From Comamonas avium (GTDB lineage Bacteria > Pseudomonadota > Gammaproteobacteria > Burkholderiales > Burkholderiaceae_C), in NCBI RefSeq assembly GCF_014836675.1, contig NZ_JACSQK010000003.1:306763-370762 (forward strand): DNA of 64,000 nucleotides. Reading direction: 5' to 3'. A program made the translations under genes and the position numbers. This document shows positions 34,928 through 43,248 of this stretch, one piece after another. Within the stretch, counting starts at the first letter, position 1, and each line of letters starts with the position of its first letter. A model generated the notes under the pieces. It was given only the letters and a program-made list of their open reading frames with translations, was not told the origin of the DNA and made no database searches.

Positions 34928-35515
34928 ATGTCCCGATCCACATCCCCCATCTCCGCCAGTGACAGCTTTGAAGCATTCCTTGAGCCGTCGGATGTGGAGC
35001 AAATTTACATCGTGCTTTCGCTGGCCAGGCAATCGCACGGCAACGATTTACCGCGCGGTGTACTCGCCATGCTGGAGCAGCCTGCGGCGTTTGCCCGCAG
35101 CGCCATTGCGCACCAGGACCGGATTGCTCGCCGCCATTACGCGATTGCCACGCTGTTCGGTGTGATTGTGCTGGCGATGGTGTATGTGATGTACCAGGCC
35201 TTTACCACCCCGGACGTTGGCGTGCTCGGGCTGGTGCTGCCAGCGGCCATGGCCTGCTTTGCGCTGTGGCGCATGGAGCGTACGGTTCACCGCGCACGGC
35301 AAGGCAATTTGATGCTGCTTCGATTGCTCGATGCGCTGGACGGTCAGCCGTTCACCTATGACGCAGCCGCCTTTACACGCTTCATTGAAACGCAGCCTCT
35401 CCTGCAAGCTGCTGCCCAGCGGCTGGGGGATGCCAGCACGCTGGCGCTCAAGCATCTGGCAGCGCTGAAATACGAAGAAATTGAACAGCGAGGCAAGTCT
35501 CACGTGCATGCATGA
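34928..35515 (+). CDS. Hypothetical membrane protein
   Basis: I do not recognise this family. ATG 34928 (MSRSTSPISASDSF) is chosen. The frame extends upstream to 34841 with no added hydrophobic or conserved character. The product has 195 residues. Two adjacent helices (IATLFGVIVLAMVYVMYQAF and VLGLVLPAAMACFALW) form a central hairpin, and soluble N- and C-terminal regions are rich in Ala, Leu and Gln. It sits after the efflux operon with a gap of about 170 bp and before a palindromic repeat element, so it is probably its own unit. Nothing suggests a function. Confidence 0.6.
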   Translation: MSRSTSPISASDSFEAFLEPSDVEQIYIVLSLARQSHGNDLPRGVLAMLEQPAAFARSAIAHQDRIARRHYAIATLFGVIVLAMVYVMYQAFTTPDVGVLGLVLPAAMACFALWRMERTVHRARQGNLMLLRLLDALDGQPFTYDAAAFTRFIETQPLLQAAAQRLGDASTLALKHLAALKYEEIEQRGKSHVHA

Positions 35516-35565
35516 CGGGTGCTGCATTGCCACACCGCGTGGTACAGGGGGTGAAGTGCACAGAT

Positions 35566-35658
35566 GAAATTAATAGCTTAAAGCGCCCATAACAAAAGGA
35601 CTTCAGATAGTTTTGTATCTGAAGTCCTTGCTGTATAAGCGATATAAGCTCTTATTTT
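35566..35658. repeat. Palindromic intergenic repeat element (about 93 bp)
   Basis: The core is a perfect 14-bp inverted repeat (AAGGACTTCAGATA at 35596-35609 and its complement at 35616-35629) around a GTTTTG loop. The outer arms are also related. AAATTAATAGCTTAAAGCGC on the left resembles the reverse complement of the right arm through AGCGATATAAGCTCTTATTTT. The element overlaps the last codons of ribE. Its AGCTTA...GCGC words match a repeat I associate with Comamonadaceae intergenic regions. Confidence 0.7.
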
Positions 35659-36356
35659 GGTAGTTTTGGCACATCCACAAAGTCATCCAGGTTCAGGCCT
35701 TTTTCCTGCAGCAGGGCCTCCAGCACGGGCTGCAAGCGGCCCAGACTGGCTTGAACGGTTTCGCGCACCGTGTCCACCACCACCTGCGTGCTGCGCTCGA
35801 TTTCGATGTTCACCTCATCGCCCACGCGCTTGTGGCCAAACACCGTCATGCGCAGGGTTTCGGGAATCAGCCATACCTCGAACCAGCCTTGCTTGCGGTC
35901 GACCTCGGCCACGGTCAGGCTGGCGCCGTTGATGGCGATATAGCCTTTGGCAAACACGTAGGGGCGAAATGCTTCAGGAATGCCAAAACGTATCTTGTGG
36001 TTGGTCTCGGTGCTCAGCACCTCCAGCACCGGCGCGGTGAAATCCACGTGGCCCGACAGGGGGTGGCCGCCAATTTCTGCGCCATCTCTGGCGGCACGCT
36101 CAACGTTGAGCACATCGCCCACCTGGTAGCGGCCCAGCGTAGTGATGTTCAGGCTTTGCAGCATCACATCGAACGTGGCGCGGGTGGGCGAGAGCAGCTC
36201 AGTGACCGTCAGGCAGACACCATCGTGCGAAACACTGGCGCCAATGGCCAGGTCCTGGCAAAAGCCTTCGGGAAATTCCATGGTGAAGGTGCGCAGACCT
36301 TCCTGATCGTGCAGCGCGGCAATGCTTGCCACGGCTTGGATGATGCCGGTGAACAC
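35652..36356 (-). CDS. ribE: Riboflavin synthase (alpha subunit)
   Basis: This enzyme dismutates two 6,7-dimethyl-8-ribityllumazine molecules to riboflavin. The 234-residue protein begins with the family signature MFTGIIQ and contains two similar lumazine-binding barrels. The first has VSHDGVCLTVTE and the second IAINGASLTVAEVD, with the GGHPLSGHVD motif between them. A somewhat long C-terminal tail (LQEKGLNLDDFVDVPKLPK) runs into the palindromic repeat. No other rib gene or FMN riboswitch is visible next to it. dgkA lies 67 bp upstream on the same strand. Confidence 0.95.
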   Translation of the reverse strand: MFTGIIQAVASIAALHDQEGLRTFTMEFPEGFCQDLAIGASVSHDGVCLTVTELLSPTRATFDVMLQSLNITTLGRYQVGDVLNVERAARDGAEIGGHPLSGHVDFTAPVLEVLSTETNHKIRFGIPEAFRPYVFAKGYIAINGASLTVAEVDRKQGWFEVWLIPETLRMTVFGHKRVGDEVNIEIERSTQVVVDTVRETVQASLGRLQPVLEALLQEKGLNLDDFVDVPKLPK

Positions 36357-36423
36357 GGGTCGGGGCCTTCAGAGATAGAGAGACAAAAAACAATGCGGCA
36401 CCAGCGTGCCAGCGCACCCAAGT

Positions 36424-36822
36424 TTAGTGCGCAAAGCGCTGCCACAGCGCCGCCAGCCAAATCCCCATGCACAGCAAAAGGCTCAGCAGCACTGCAGCGC
36501 TGCCCATGTCTTTGGCTTTTTTGGACAGGGCATGCCACTGGTCTCCCATGCGGTCAATGGCCGCTTCGATGCCGCTGTTGAGCAGCTCCACCACCAGCAC
36601 CAGTACCACCACGGCTGCCAGCACGGCGGTCTCCAGCCATGTCTGGCCCAGCCAGAACGCAGCAGGTACCAGCACCATGGCCGCCAGCGCTTCCTGGCGG
36701 AACGCGGTCTCTTGCCATGCAGCCCGCAACCCATCCAGTGAGTAGCGCGCGGCATGCCACATGCGCGTCAGGCCTCGGCGCTTTTTCTGGGCGTTGACGG
36801 GTTCGGTGGGAGTGGGTTGCAT
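36424..36822 (-). CDS. dgkA: Diacylglycerol kinase DgkA
   Basis: This small inner-membrane kinase recycles diacylglycerol to phosphatidic acid. It has 132 residues. A basic N-terminal segment is followed by a surface helix containing RQEALAA. Three membrane helices follow, with the catalytic motif VVELLNSGIEAAIDRM (family form ELLNTAIE) after the second. WHALSKKAKDMGSAAVLLS leads to the third helix. Length and order match DgkA. It lies upstream of ribE on the same strand, with no shared function evident. Confidence 0.93.
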   Translation of the reverse strand: MQPTPTEPVNAQKKRRGLTRMWHAARYSLDGLRAAWQETAFRQEALAAMVLVPAAFWLGQTWLETAVLAAVVVLVLVVELLNSGIEAAIDRMGDQWHALSKKAKDMGSAAVLLSLLLCMGIWLAALWQRFAH

Positions 36823-37011
36823 ACAAAAGAGAAAGAAGTGGAAGACCGCAGCGCGCCCTGCTGCAAAGGCACGATTGTAGAAAACATGGCTGCGGCTGTT
36901 TGTCGCAGTGCTTGCTGCCTGCTACTTTCTGCTTCCTGCTGGGAGCGGTGTTGCTGCCAGCATGCCTCATTCCTGCAGCATGCTGGCGCGGTGCGCCACG
37001 CGCGCTACGCT

Positions 37012-38256
37012 TTAGCTGAGCACCTGCTGCACGGCCTGTGCCAGGCGCTGCACCGCTTGTTCAATCTGCGGCACCTCGGGGGCGGCAAAGGACATGCGCA
37101 GGGTGTGAATGTCGGGCTGGCTGGGGTAAAACGCCTTGCCCGGCACATACACCACAGACTGGCTCACCGCCGCATCAAACAGGCGCTGCGGCTCCAGGTC
37201 GCGGTCGATCTGTGCCCACACAAACATGCCGCCTGCGGGCGTGCTGCAGCGGATGGGCTGGCCGGGCAAGGCATTCAAGCCATGCACCAGCGCCTGCATG
37301 CGGCGCTGGTATTCCTGGCGCGCGCGCTGCACTGTGCCGGCATAGCGGCCACTTTGCAGATAGCTGGCCGCCACCATCTGCGCCAGCGGAGAGGTGCACA
37401 AATCCACGGTTTGCTTGGCCACGGTGCAGCGGCGCTGCATGGCGGCATCGGTCAGCATCCAGCCCACGCGCAGTGCCGGGGCCACTGTTTTAGACAGGCT
37501 GGACAGATAGACCACCGGGTTGTGGCCCGGCGCTGCCAGCGTTTGCGCTGTTGCACGCAGGGTGTCGGGCACGGTGACGGCTTGGCCACTGGCAGCGTCA
37601 AAGCGCAGCTCGCCATAAGGGTCGTCTTCGGCAATCCAAAAACCGTATTGCAAGGCCAGCTCGACCAGCGCAGTGCGCCGCTGCGCCGACAGCAGCGTGC
37701 CACGCGGGTTGGAAAAATTGGGCACGGTGTACAGCAGCTTGGGGCGCTGGTGCGCAGGCAGATCGGCCAGCAGCTGGGCCAGCGCGTCGGTTTGCAGGCC
37801 ATGTTCATCCATGGGGATGGAAACGATGTTGGCTTGTGCCAGACGCAGTGCCTGCAAGGTGGCCGGGTAGGCTGGCACTTCTACCAGCACGGTGTCGCCC
37901 GGCTCAATCAGCACGCGCACCAGCAGGTCAAACGCTTGCTGCGATCCGGTGGTGACCAGCACATCGCCAGCGCTGGCCTGCATGCCACGGTCGCGGGCTT
38001 GCTGTGCAAGGGCTTCACGCAGCGCGGGCAGGCCTTCGGTTGCGCCGTATTGCAAGGCGCTGGCACCTTGCGCCATGGCGTGGGTGGCGGCCTGCGCCAG
38101 TCCTTGGGCATCAAACAGGCTGGTGGAGGGGTAGCCCCCGGCCAGCGAGATCATGCCGGGGCGGCTCAGGTACGGAAACAGCTCCCGGATCGGGGAGCCC
38201 GCAGGCTCAGCAAACAACGCCGTGAAGGCAGCCAAAGGTGCAGCGGTGGTTGTCAT
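37012..38256 (-). CDS. PLP-dependent aminotransferase (2-aminoadipate type)
   Basis: This fold-type I aminotransferase has 414 residues from ATG 38256. The longer frame to 38382 adds unconserved residues. The family features of the AAT-I/LysN/PP_4108 group are present. ISLAGGYPST opens the protein, and QYGATEGLPALREALAQ, TVPNFSNPRGTLLSAQRR and the PLP lysine in SLSKTVAPALRVGWM follow. Near the C terminus, PAGGMFVWAQI is also seen. The neighbouring dehydrogenase and HglS genes suggest it removes the amino group of 2-aminoadipate to give 2-oxoadipate. Without biochemistry, another amino-acid donor remains possible. Confidence 0.85.
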   Translation of the reverse strand: MTTTAAPLAAFTALFAEPAGSPIRELFPYLSRPGMISLAGGYPSTSLFDAQGLAQAATHAMAQGASALQYGATEGLPALREALAQQARDRGMQASAGDVLVTTGSQQAFDLLVRVLIEPGDTVLVEVPAYPATLQALRLAQANIVSIPMDEHGLQTDALAQLLADLPAHQRPKLLYTVPNFSNPRGTLLSAQRRTALVELALQYGFWIAEDDPYGELRFDAASGQAVTVPDTLRATAQTLAAPGHNPVVYLSSLSKTVAPALRVGWMLTDAAMQRRCTVAKQTVDLCTSPLAQMVAASYLQSGRYAGTVQRARQEYQRRMQALVHGLNALPGQPIRCSTPAGGMFVWAQIDRDLEPQRLFDAAVSQSVVYVPGKAFYPSQPDIHTLRMSFAAPEVPQIEQAVQRLAQAVQQVLS

Positions 38257-38339
38257 GGTCGTCAAAGATGCAAGAAAAGGCGTAAAAAAGGCCGGTGTGA
38301 GCACCGGCCCAGGAATGTGCGAAATGCTTGAAAACCGCT

Positions 38340-39779
38340 CTAAACCGCGGCGCTGCTGTCGCCAAAATCCACGGTGCCGCACAGTTGCTGCGGGTCCATC
38401 AACTGGCGCAGGCCTTGCGCCAGCCGGCGTGCAGGGGGCGGTGTGTACTGGCGGTAGTAGGCAACGTTGTGCGGGCCCACGCCATGCTCGGCGCTGAAGC
38501 TGCCTGCAAAGTCCTGCACCACCATGGCGTAGATGCGATCGCGCAGTGCGCTGACCACGGCGGGGTCATAGGCCTTGCTGGCATCGCTGCGCCAGATCAC
38601 ATTGAAGTGCACACCGCCGTCGGCAATATGGCCAAAGTCCACCACGTGCAGGAACGGGAAATCCTGCGCCACCACGGCGCGCGCAGCGCGGCAAAAGTCC
38701 ATGATGCGCGAGCGGGGCACCGACACATCAAATGCAATCGGTTTGCCCAGTGCACGGGCACCTTCGCTGATGCTGTGGCGCAGGTGCCACAGCTCATGGC
38801 CGTTGCCAATGACGGCGTTGTCAATCGTCTGCTCAAACTGATCTTGCAGGAACAGGTTCAGGGTGTCCTGCAGATCCAGCCCGGTGTAGGCCTTGCTGCT
38901 GGCCGCTTCCAGCTCAATCAGAATGGCAAAGTCGGGGGCGGGCTCCGGGGCAAAGGGGTTGCGCAGATTGGGCACATGGTCAATGGCCGCCTGCATGGCG
39001 TGGCCAGACAGGCCTTCAAAGGCGCTCAGGTAGTCACCCAGGTCCCGCTCCAGTGCCTGCAGCAGCTGCAGTACGGCCTCGTCCGAGGTGGGGACCACCA
39101 AGGCGGTGGCCGACTGCTGGGGCTTGCGGTGCACCTCCAGCGTGGCGCGGGTGATGATGGCTCCTGCCCCTGAGGTGCCGACAAACAGCTGCTTGAGGTC
39201 GGGTCCGGTGTTGTCTTTGCGCAGGGCGCGGCCCATGTCCAGCAGCTCACCTTGCGGGTTGAGCAGCACGGTTTGCAGTGCCAGCAGGTTGTGGCGCACA
39301 TCGCCGTAGCGAATCAGGCGCGTGCCGCCAGTGTTGGCCGCCACCATGCCGCCCACCGAAGGGTTGGCGCCCAGATCAATCGGGAACCACAGGCCATGCG
39401 GCTCCAACTTTTCGTTCAGTTCCTGCAGCGTAATGCCAGCGTCCACGGTTACGCTGCGGTTGGCGGCATCGACTTCACAGACATTGCGCAGACGGCTGGT
39501 AGACAGCACCACTTGTGTGGCGCTGTCGTCGGGCGTGCTGGAACCAACCAAGCCCGTGTTGGCTCCTTGCGGTACCAGCGCAATGTGGTGCGTAGCGCAC
39601 CAGCGCACCACGGCCTGCACTTCCTGCACATTGGCAGGGCGTACCACGCACAAGGCCTTGCCGTGGCCGTAGCGGGCACCTTGTTCGTAGCTGGCCATGT
39701 CGCTGCCTTGCAGCAGACCGCGATCGCCCACCAGCGGCAGCAGCGCCTGCGCCACAGTGTCAGTGGTCCACATGCTCAT
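38340..39779 (-). CDS. FAD-linked dehydrogenase (D-2-hydroxyglutarate/GlcD type)
   Basis: This flavoprotein of 479 residues is in the vanillyl-alcohol-oxidase/GlcD family. The FAD-binding region has RPANVQEVQAVVRWC and PQGANTGLVGSSTPD. The PIDLGANPSVGGMVAANTGG motif follows, then a C-terminal FAD-oxidase domain ending with SAEHGVGPHNVAYY. It starts inside the hglS stop codon (ATGA overlap), so it is coupled to the 2-oxoadipate enzyme, whose product is D-2-hydroxyglutarate. Oxidation of D-2-hydroxyglutarate to 2-oxoglutarate is therefore the most likely reaction. D-lactate or glycolate are alternatives from family alone. Confidence 0.85.
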   Translation of the reverse strand: MSMWTTDTVAQALLPLVGDRGLLQGSDMASYEQGARYGHGKALCVVRPANVQEVQAVVRWCATHHIALVPQGANTGLVGSSTPDDSATQVVLSTSRLRNVCEVDAANRSVTVDAGITLQELNEKLEPHGLWFPIDLGANPSVGGMVAANTGGTRLIRYGDVRHNLLALQTVLLNPQGELLDMGRALRKDNTGPDLKQLFVGTSGAGAIITRATLEVHRKPQQSATALVVPTSDEAVLQLLQALERDLGDYLSAFEGLSGHAMQAAIDHVPNLRNPFAPEPAPDFAILIELEAASSKAYTGLDLQDTLNLFLQDQFEQTIDNAVIGNGHELWHLRHSISEGARALGKPIAFDVSVPRSRIMDFCRAARAVVAQDFPFLHVVDFGHIADGGVHFNVIWRSDASKAYDPAVVSALRDRIYAMVVQDFAGSFSAEHGVGPHNVAYYRQYTPPPARRLAQGLRQLMDPQQLCGTVDFGDSSAAV

Positions 39780-41179
39780 GCAGCAACTCCGGCCAGCGCA
39801 GCACGCACTGCAGCCATGGAGCGTGCCTGCGCATCGGCGTACAGGGCAATCTCGTCATGCACCTGTGCACCCAGTGCGGTTTCAAACACTTGCTGTGCGG
39901 CGTTGGCCTGGTAGTGTTTCTGCTCGTCCCCACCCAGATTGGACTGGAAGATGCCCGCAGCGCTCACCGGCAAAAAGTCTTCATAGGTGATGGGTTCGGC
40001 ATGCACCAGGCCTTGGGCAATCAGCGCCTCCAGATCGGCGCTGGCGTCCACAGACGCCGCTTGGGCCTGCCCTTGTGCGCTGAGCGTGTAGCGGTAGAAA
40101 GCCAGACCCTGCTTGCGCAGGGCTGTGTGCGTGTCTGGAAACTGCACAAATGCCTGCTGCAGGCGCGTGGTGTAGTCGGGGGCGGCGCTGCCAGCGCTGC
40201 CCATGCTGCGCACCTGGGCCAGCAGTTCGTCGTACAACGCACGGCCTTTGTGGGTCAGTGCCACGCCGCGTTGCTCAATCTCGCCAAAACGGGCGGTGTG
40301 CGCGCCGTTGCTGGTGTCAGCGGCATCGGTAAAGCGAATGGCCTCTTTGAGGGCCTTGAAGCTGGTCTGGCGCAACAAGATGGGGCAGGCGCGGCGCGGC
40401 GGGCCTTCGACCACGTCCTTGGCGTCCATGCCGCGCGCGGGCATGCCGTCTTGCGCGGCATCAATGTCCAGTGTGCGCGGGGTCAGGTGGTTGATGTGCG
40501 GGCCTTTGAAGCACACCACATCGGCAATCAGGCGGTGGGCTTTTTGCAAGGCATCGTAGGTGGCGGCATCTACGGTGGCATCGCTGTGCCAGCGGAAGGT
40601 TTCCAGCGCAGCCTGCACAAAGCGGTTGGCATCGGCATCGCCGAGGCCACCGTCGGTTTCTGCGCGCTCTATCAGGGTCAGCGCTTCAGAGGTAAAGATG
40701 TTGCGGCGCGCCAAGATATCGCTGGCCTGCTGGCGCAGGGCGGGGTCGGCAATCAGCTCCAGACGCAGCAGCGAGGTGAACACGCGAAACGGATTGGCCA
40801 GCAGTGCTGCATCGCTTACGGGGCGAAACGCCGTGGAGTGCACGGGCACGCCCGCGACCGACAGGTCGTAGTAACCCACAGGCTCCATGCCCATGACTGC
40901 AAACAGGCGGCGCAGGGTCGACAGCTCCTGGGGTGTGCCTACGCGGATGGCACCGTGGCGCTCCACATCCAGACGCTCCAGCTCACCCGTGCGCTCCATC
41001 TGTGCGCGCAGCTCGGGGCTGGCCTGCAGGGTCTGGGCATTCACATCGGCCACCAGCTCGATCAGGCTGCCGTACTGCGGCACCTCTTTGCGGTACATCT
41101 CGGACATGGCGCGCGAGAAGCGGGTGCGGATTTCGTTGCTGGAGACAAAGGCGGGCGTGGGTTGATGCGTAGCGCTCAT
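39776..41179 (-). CDS. hglS: 2-oxoadipate dioxygenase/decarboxylase HglS (DUF1338)
   Basis: This Fe(II)-dependent enzyme converts 2-oxoadipate to D-2-hydroxyglutarate and CO2 in lysine catabolism. The 467-residue protein carries the DUF1338/HglS fold. The metal ligands of the Pseudomonas putida enzyme (H70, H226, E294) correspond to H75 (ERHGAIRVG), H231 (INHLTPRTLD) and E300 (ARFGEIEQRG) here. This fits their spacing with a small N-terminal offset. It leads the operon with the FAD dehydrogenase and, 83 bp further on, the aminotransferase. A LysR regulator is divergent. Together these would take 2-aminoadipate to 2-oxoglutarate. Confidence 0.92.
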   Translation of the reverse strand: MSATHQPTPAFVSSNEIRTRFSRAMSEMYRKEVPQYGSLIELVADVNAQTLQASPELRAQMERTGELERLDVERHGAIRVGTPQELSTLRRLFAVMGMEPVGYYDLSVAGVPVHSTAFRPVSDAALLANPFRVFTSLLRLELIADPALRQQASDILARRNIFTSEALTLIERAETDGGLGDADANRFVQAALETFRWHSDATVDAATYDALQKAHRLIADVVCFKGPHINHLTPRTLDIDAAQDGMPARGMDAKDVVEGPPRRACPILLRQTSFKALKEAIRFTDAADTSNGAHTARFGEIEQRGVALTHKGRALYDELLAQVRSMGSAGSAAPDYTTRLQQAFVQFPDTHTALRKQGLAFYRYTLSAQGQAQAASVDASADLEALIAQGLVHAEPITYEDFLPVSAAGIFQSNLGGDEQKHYQANAAQQVFETALGAQVHDEIALYADAQARSMAAVRAALAGVAA

Positions 41180-41358
41180 GACAGTCGAATGCGTAAAAGT
41201 GGGGGGCAGGGTGCATGCACCGTGTAAATACGTATGCCAGCAACCCTATTCACAGTGCATGGTGCGATCAGTATTGACTTTGGTCAAACGATAATCTGGC
41301 ACGCAGGTCATACCTTTTTGGAATGACTGCGTGCCTTCAGACTTTGAGTACCCGTTCC

Positions 41359-42279
41359 ATGCAGCTGTCCCGCCGTTTTTTACCGCCCATGTCCTTGCTG
41401 TGCGCCTTTGAGGCATCGGCCCGCCACCAGAGTTTTACGGCTGCGGCGGGGGAGCTGCACTTGACGCAAAGCGCCGTCAGCCGACAGATCCGGGCGCTGG
41501 AGGAGCGGCTGGGCACCGAGTTGTTTGTGCGCGAGCGCCAGACCGTGCGCCTGAGCCCTGCAGGACAGTCCTATGCGCTGGAGATTCGAGGGGCACTCAT
41601 GCGCATCTCCAACGCCACCCTGGGGTTTCGCACCAACCCGCAAGGCGGCAGCCTCAATCTGGCCATCCTGCCCACCTTTGGCACACGCTGGCTGGCGCCG
41701 CGCCTGCCGCAGTTTTTCAGTGCGCACCCCGGCATCACCATCAACCTGACCACACGGCTGTCACAGTTTGATTTTCAGCTCGAGGCAGTGGACGCGGGCA
41801 TCCACTTTGGCCTGCCGCACTGGCCGGGGGCGGAGCTTGCGTTTTTGATGAGCGAAACGGTGGTGCCCGCCTGCAGCCCCGGCGTGTGGGCACAGCACCA
41901 GTTTGCCCAGCCGCAGGACTTGCTGCGTGCACCGCTCTTGCACTTGGTGTCGCGCCCTGATGCGTGGCGGCGCTGGTTTGACCACCAGGGCTGCCATGTC
42001 AGCGAAATTCAGGGCATGTTGTTTGACCAGTTCGCCACGGCGGCACAGGCGGCCACGGCAGGCGTTGGCGTGGCGCTGCTGCCCAAGTTCCTGATTGAAC
42101 GGGAGCTGGCAAGCGGAGAGCTGGTGCGGGCACTGCCGCAATTGCCGGAAGTTGAGAGTGCTGAGCGCTATTACCTGGCCTGGCCCACCAGCCGTGCGGG
42201 CTATCCGCCGCTGCAGGCGTTTCGGGGCTGGCTGCAGGAGGCAGCCCAAAGCTTCATGACTGGCACCCCCCAGCCCTGA
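41359..42279 (+). CDS. LysR-family regulator (GcvA/AmpR-like)
   Basis: This is a transcription regulator of 306 residues from ATG 41359 (an upstream in-frame ATG at 41323 is possible). The N-terminal helix-turn-helix lies in RHQSFTAAAGELHLTQSAVSR. The effector domain shows the GcvA-like pattern FGTRWLAPRLPQF and ATAGVGVALLPKFLIE. It is divergent from hglS across 179 bp that contain a GGTGCATGCACC palindrome (41210-41221) and a TTGAC-TTTG-GTCAA dyad (41275-41288). It is the probable regulator of the lysine-catabolic operon, with 2-oxoadipate or 2-aminoadipate as a guess for the effector. Confidence 0.87.
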   Translation: MQLSRRFLPPMSLLCAFEASARHQSFTAAAGELHLTQSAVSRQIRALEERLGTELFVRERQTVRLSPAGQSYALEIRGALMRISNATLGFRTNPQGGSLNLAILPTFGTRWLAPRLPQFFSAHPGITINLTTRLSQFDFQLEAVDAGIHFGLPHWPGAELAFLMSETVVPACSPGVWAQHQFAQPQDLLRAPLLHLVSRPDAWRRWFDHQGCHVSEIQGMLFDQFATAAQAATAGVGVALLPKFLIERELASGELVRALPQLPEVESAERYYLAWPTSRAGYPPLQAFRGWLQEAAQSFMTGTPQP

Positions 42280-42508
42280 AAAAGCTGCTCGGGGCAAGCT
42301 GCACAAGCCCGTATCTGCAAGGCCGCGCTGACAGGCGATGTGTGGGTGGCAAAGTGGGATGCAGGCGTTGCTGACAGGCGATGAGCGATCGAGCGTTGCT
42401 GCAGCGCTGACGCATGGGATGGCTGTCAATCGACGTGGTCTGTGGCGACACCACAGCGCTCGCTGCAAGGCCACAGCCGGGGGCCGCCCTAGAAAGCCCG
42501 AGAAAGCG

Positions 42509-43069
42509 TCAAGGCGCTGACACACCACGCAGGAATGTGGTTTCCACAATATGGGCCAGCCCTGCTCGCGCCAGACGGCCACGGCGTTCTGCATCAACCA
42601 GTCCACTAAAGATGCTGAACCACAACTCTGACAGCGTGGCAGCAGTGACGTCGATACGGAAAACACCAGCTTGCTGGCCGCGTAAAAAAAACGCATCCAT
42701 CCTTTGCTCGCACTTTTCAATCGTCTCAGGTGGCATCTCTCGAGCGAGATCGTTCCAGTAATGCGTCAGAAAGGCGGTCAGTTCAGGGTGTTCCAGGTGG
42801 CGAGCGATGAGCTTGCGCAATGCCTCGGCAGGCGGGTCTGTCTCTAAGCAGGCGTCCTCGGTCGCCTGATTCAAGGCCTCACTGGCCTGTGTTGCCAGCC
42901 GCTGAATCAGCTGCTCGCGTGTGCGGCAGAAGCGATACAGCGTAGCCTTGCTAACGCCAGCCGCCTTGGCCAGCTCTTGCAGTGTGGCTCGCGGGTGGTC
43001 AACCAAAGCCAGCGCCAAGGCAGCAAGCATTCGGGAGTCATCGGCTTCGGTGACAGCGTGGGCATTCAT
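42509..43069 (-). CDS. TetR-family repressor of the RND efflux operon
   Basis: This TetR-type repressor of 186 residues starts from ATG 43069 (MNAHAVTEADD). The frame is open 25 codons further upstream, through an AT-rich promoter region that is unlikely to be coding. The helix-turn-helix ATLQELAKAAGVSKATLYRFC is followed by a ligand-binding helical domain with LRKLIARHLEHPELTAFLTHYW. It is divergent from the RND operon at 43249. The region between them holds a 17-bp mirrored repeat that looks like its operators, so it should repress both its own gene and the pump. Confidence 0.87.
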   Translation of the reverse strand: MNAHAVTEADDSRMLAALALALVDHPRATLQELAKAAGVSKATLYRFCRTREQLIQRLATQASEALNQATEDACLETDPPAEALRKLIARHLEHPELTAFLTHYWNDLAREMPPETIEKCEQRMDAFFLRGQQAGVFRIDVTAATLSELWFSIFSGLVDAERRGRLARAGLAHIVETTFLRGVSAP

Positions 43070-43109
43070 CGGTGGGTGGGACTTCTTTTGAGAAAAATTT
43101 TTCACTAAT

Positions 43110-43190
43110 TGAATCACATAAGTTTCTTTTGTGTGCTGCAACACAATTCCAGTGGCTTTTAAAAGGACTATTTGAAACTTATTTGATTCA
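43110..43190. promoter_or_regulatory. Mirrored 17-bp operator pair between tetR and the RND operon
   Basis: TGAATCACATAAGTTTC (43110-43126) and GAAACTTATTTGATTCA (43174-43190) are inverted copies matching at 16 of 17 positions, 47 bp apart. The right copy overlaps a plausible promoter for the RND operon (TTGAAA at 43172, 18-bp spacer, TATTTT at 43196). The left copy is placed in the same way towards the divergent TetR gene. This symmetric layout suggests each site controls one of the divergent genes. Confidence 0.6.
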
Positions 43191-43248
43191 TTTGATATTT
43201 TTTTGTAATCATTGCGGCTCTTTTAAATGCATGCATTGAGACGTTGTG

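Noticed and set aside
36357-36423. FMN riboswitch before ribE
   Set aside because: The 67-bp gap is too short and shows no conserved RFN motif.
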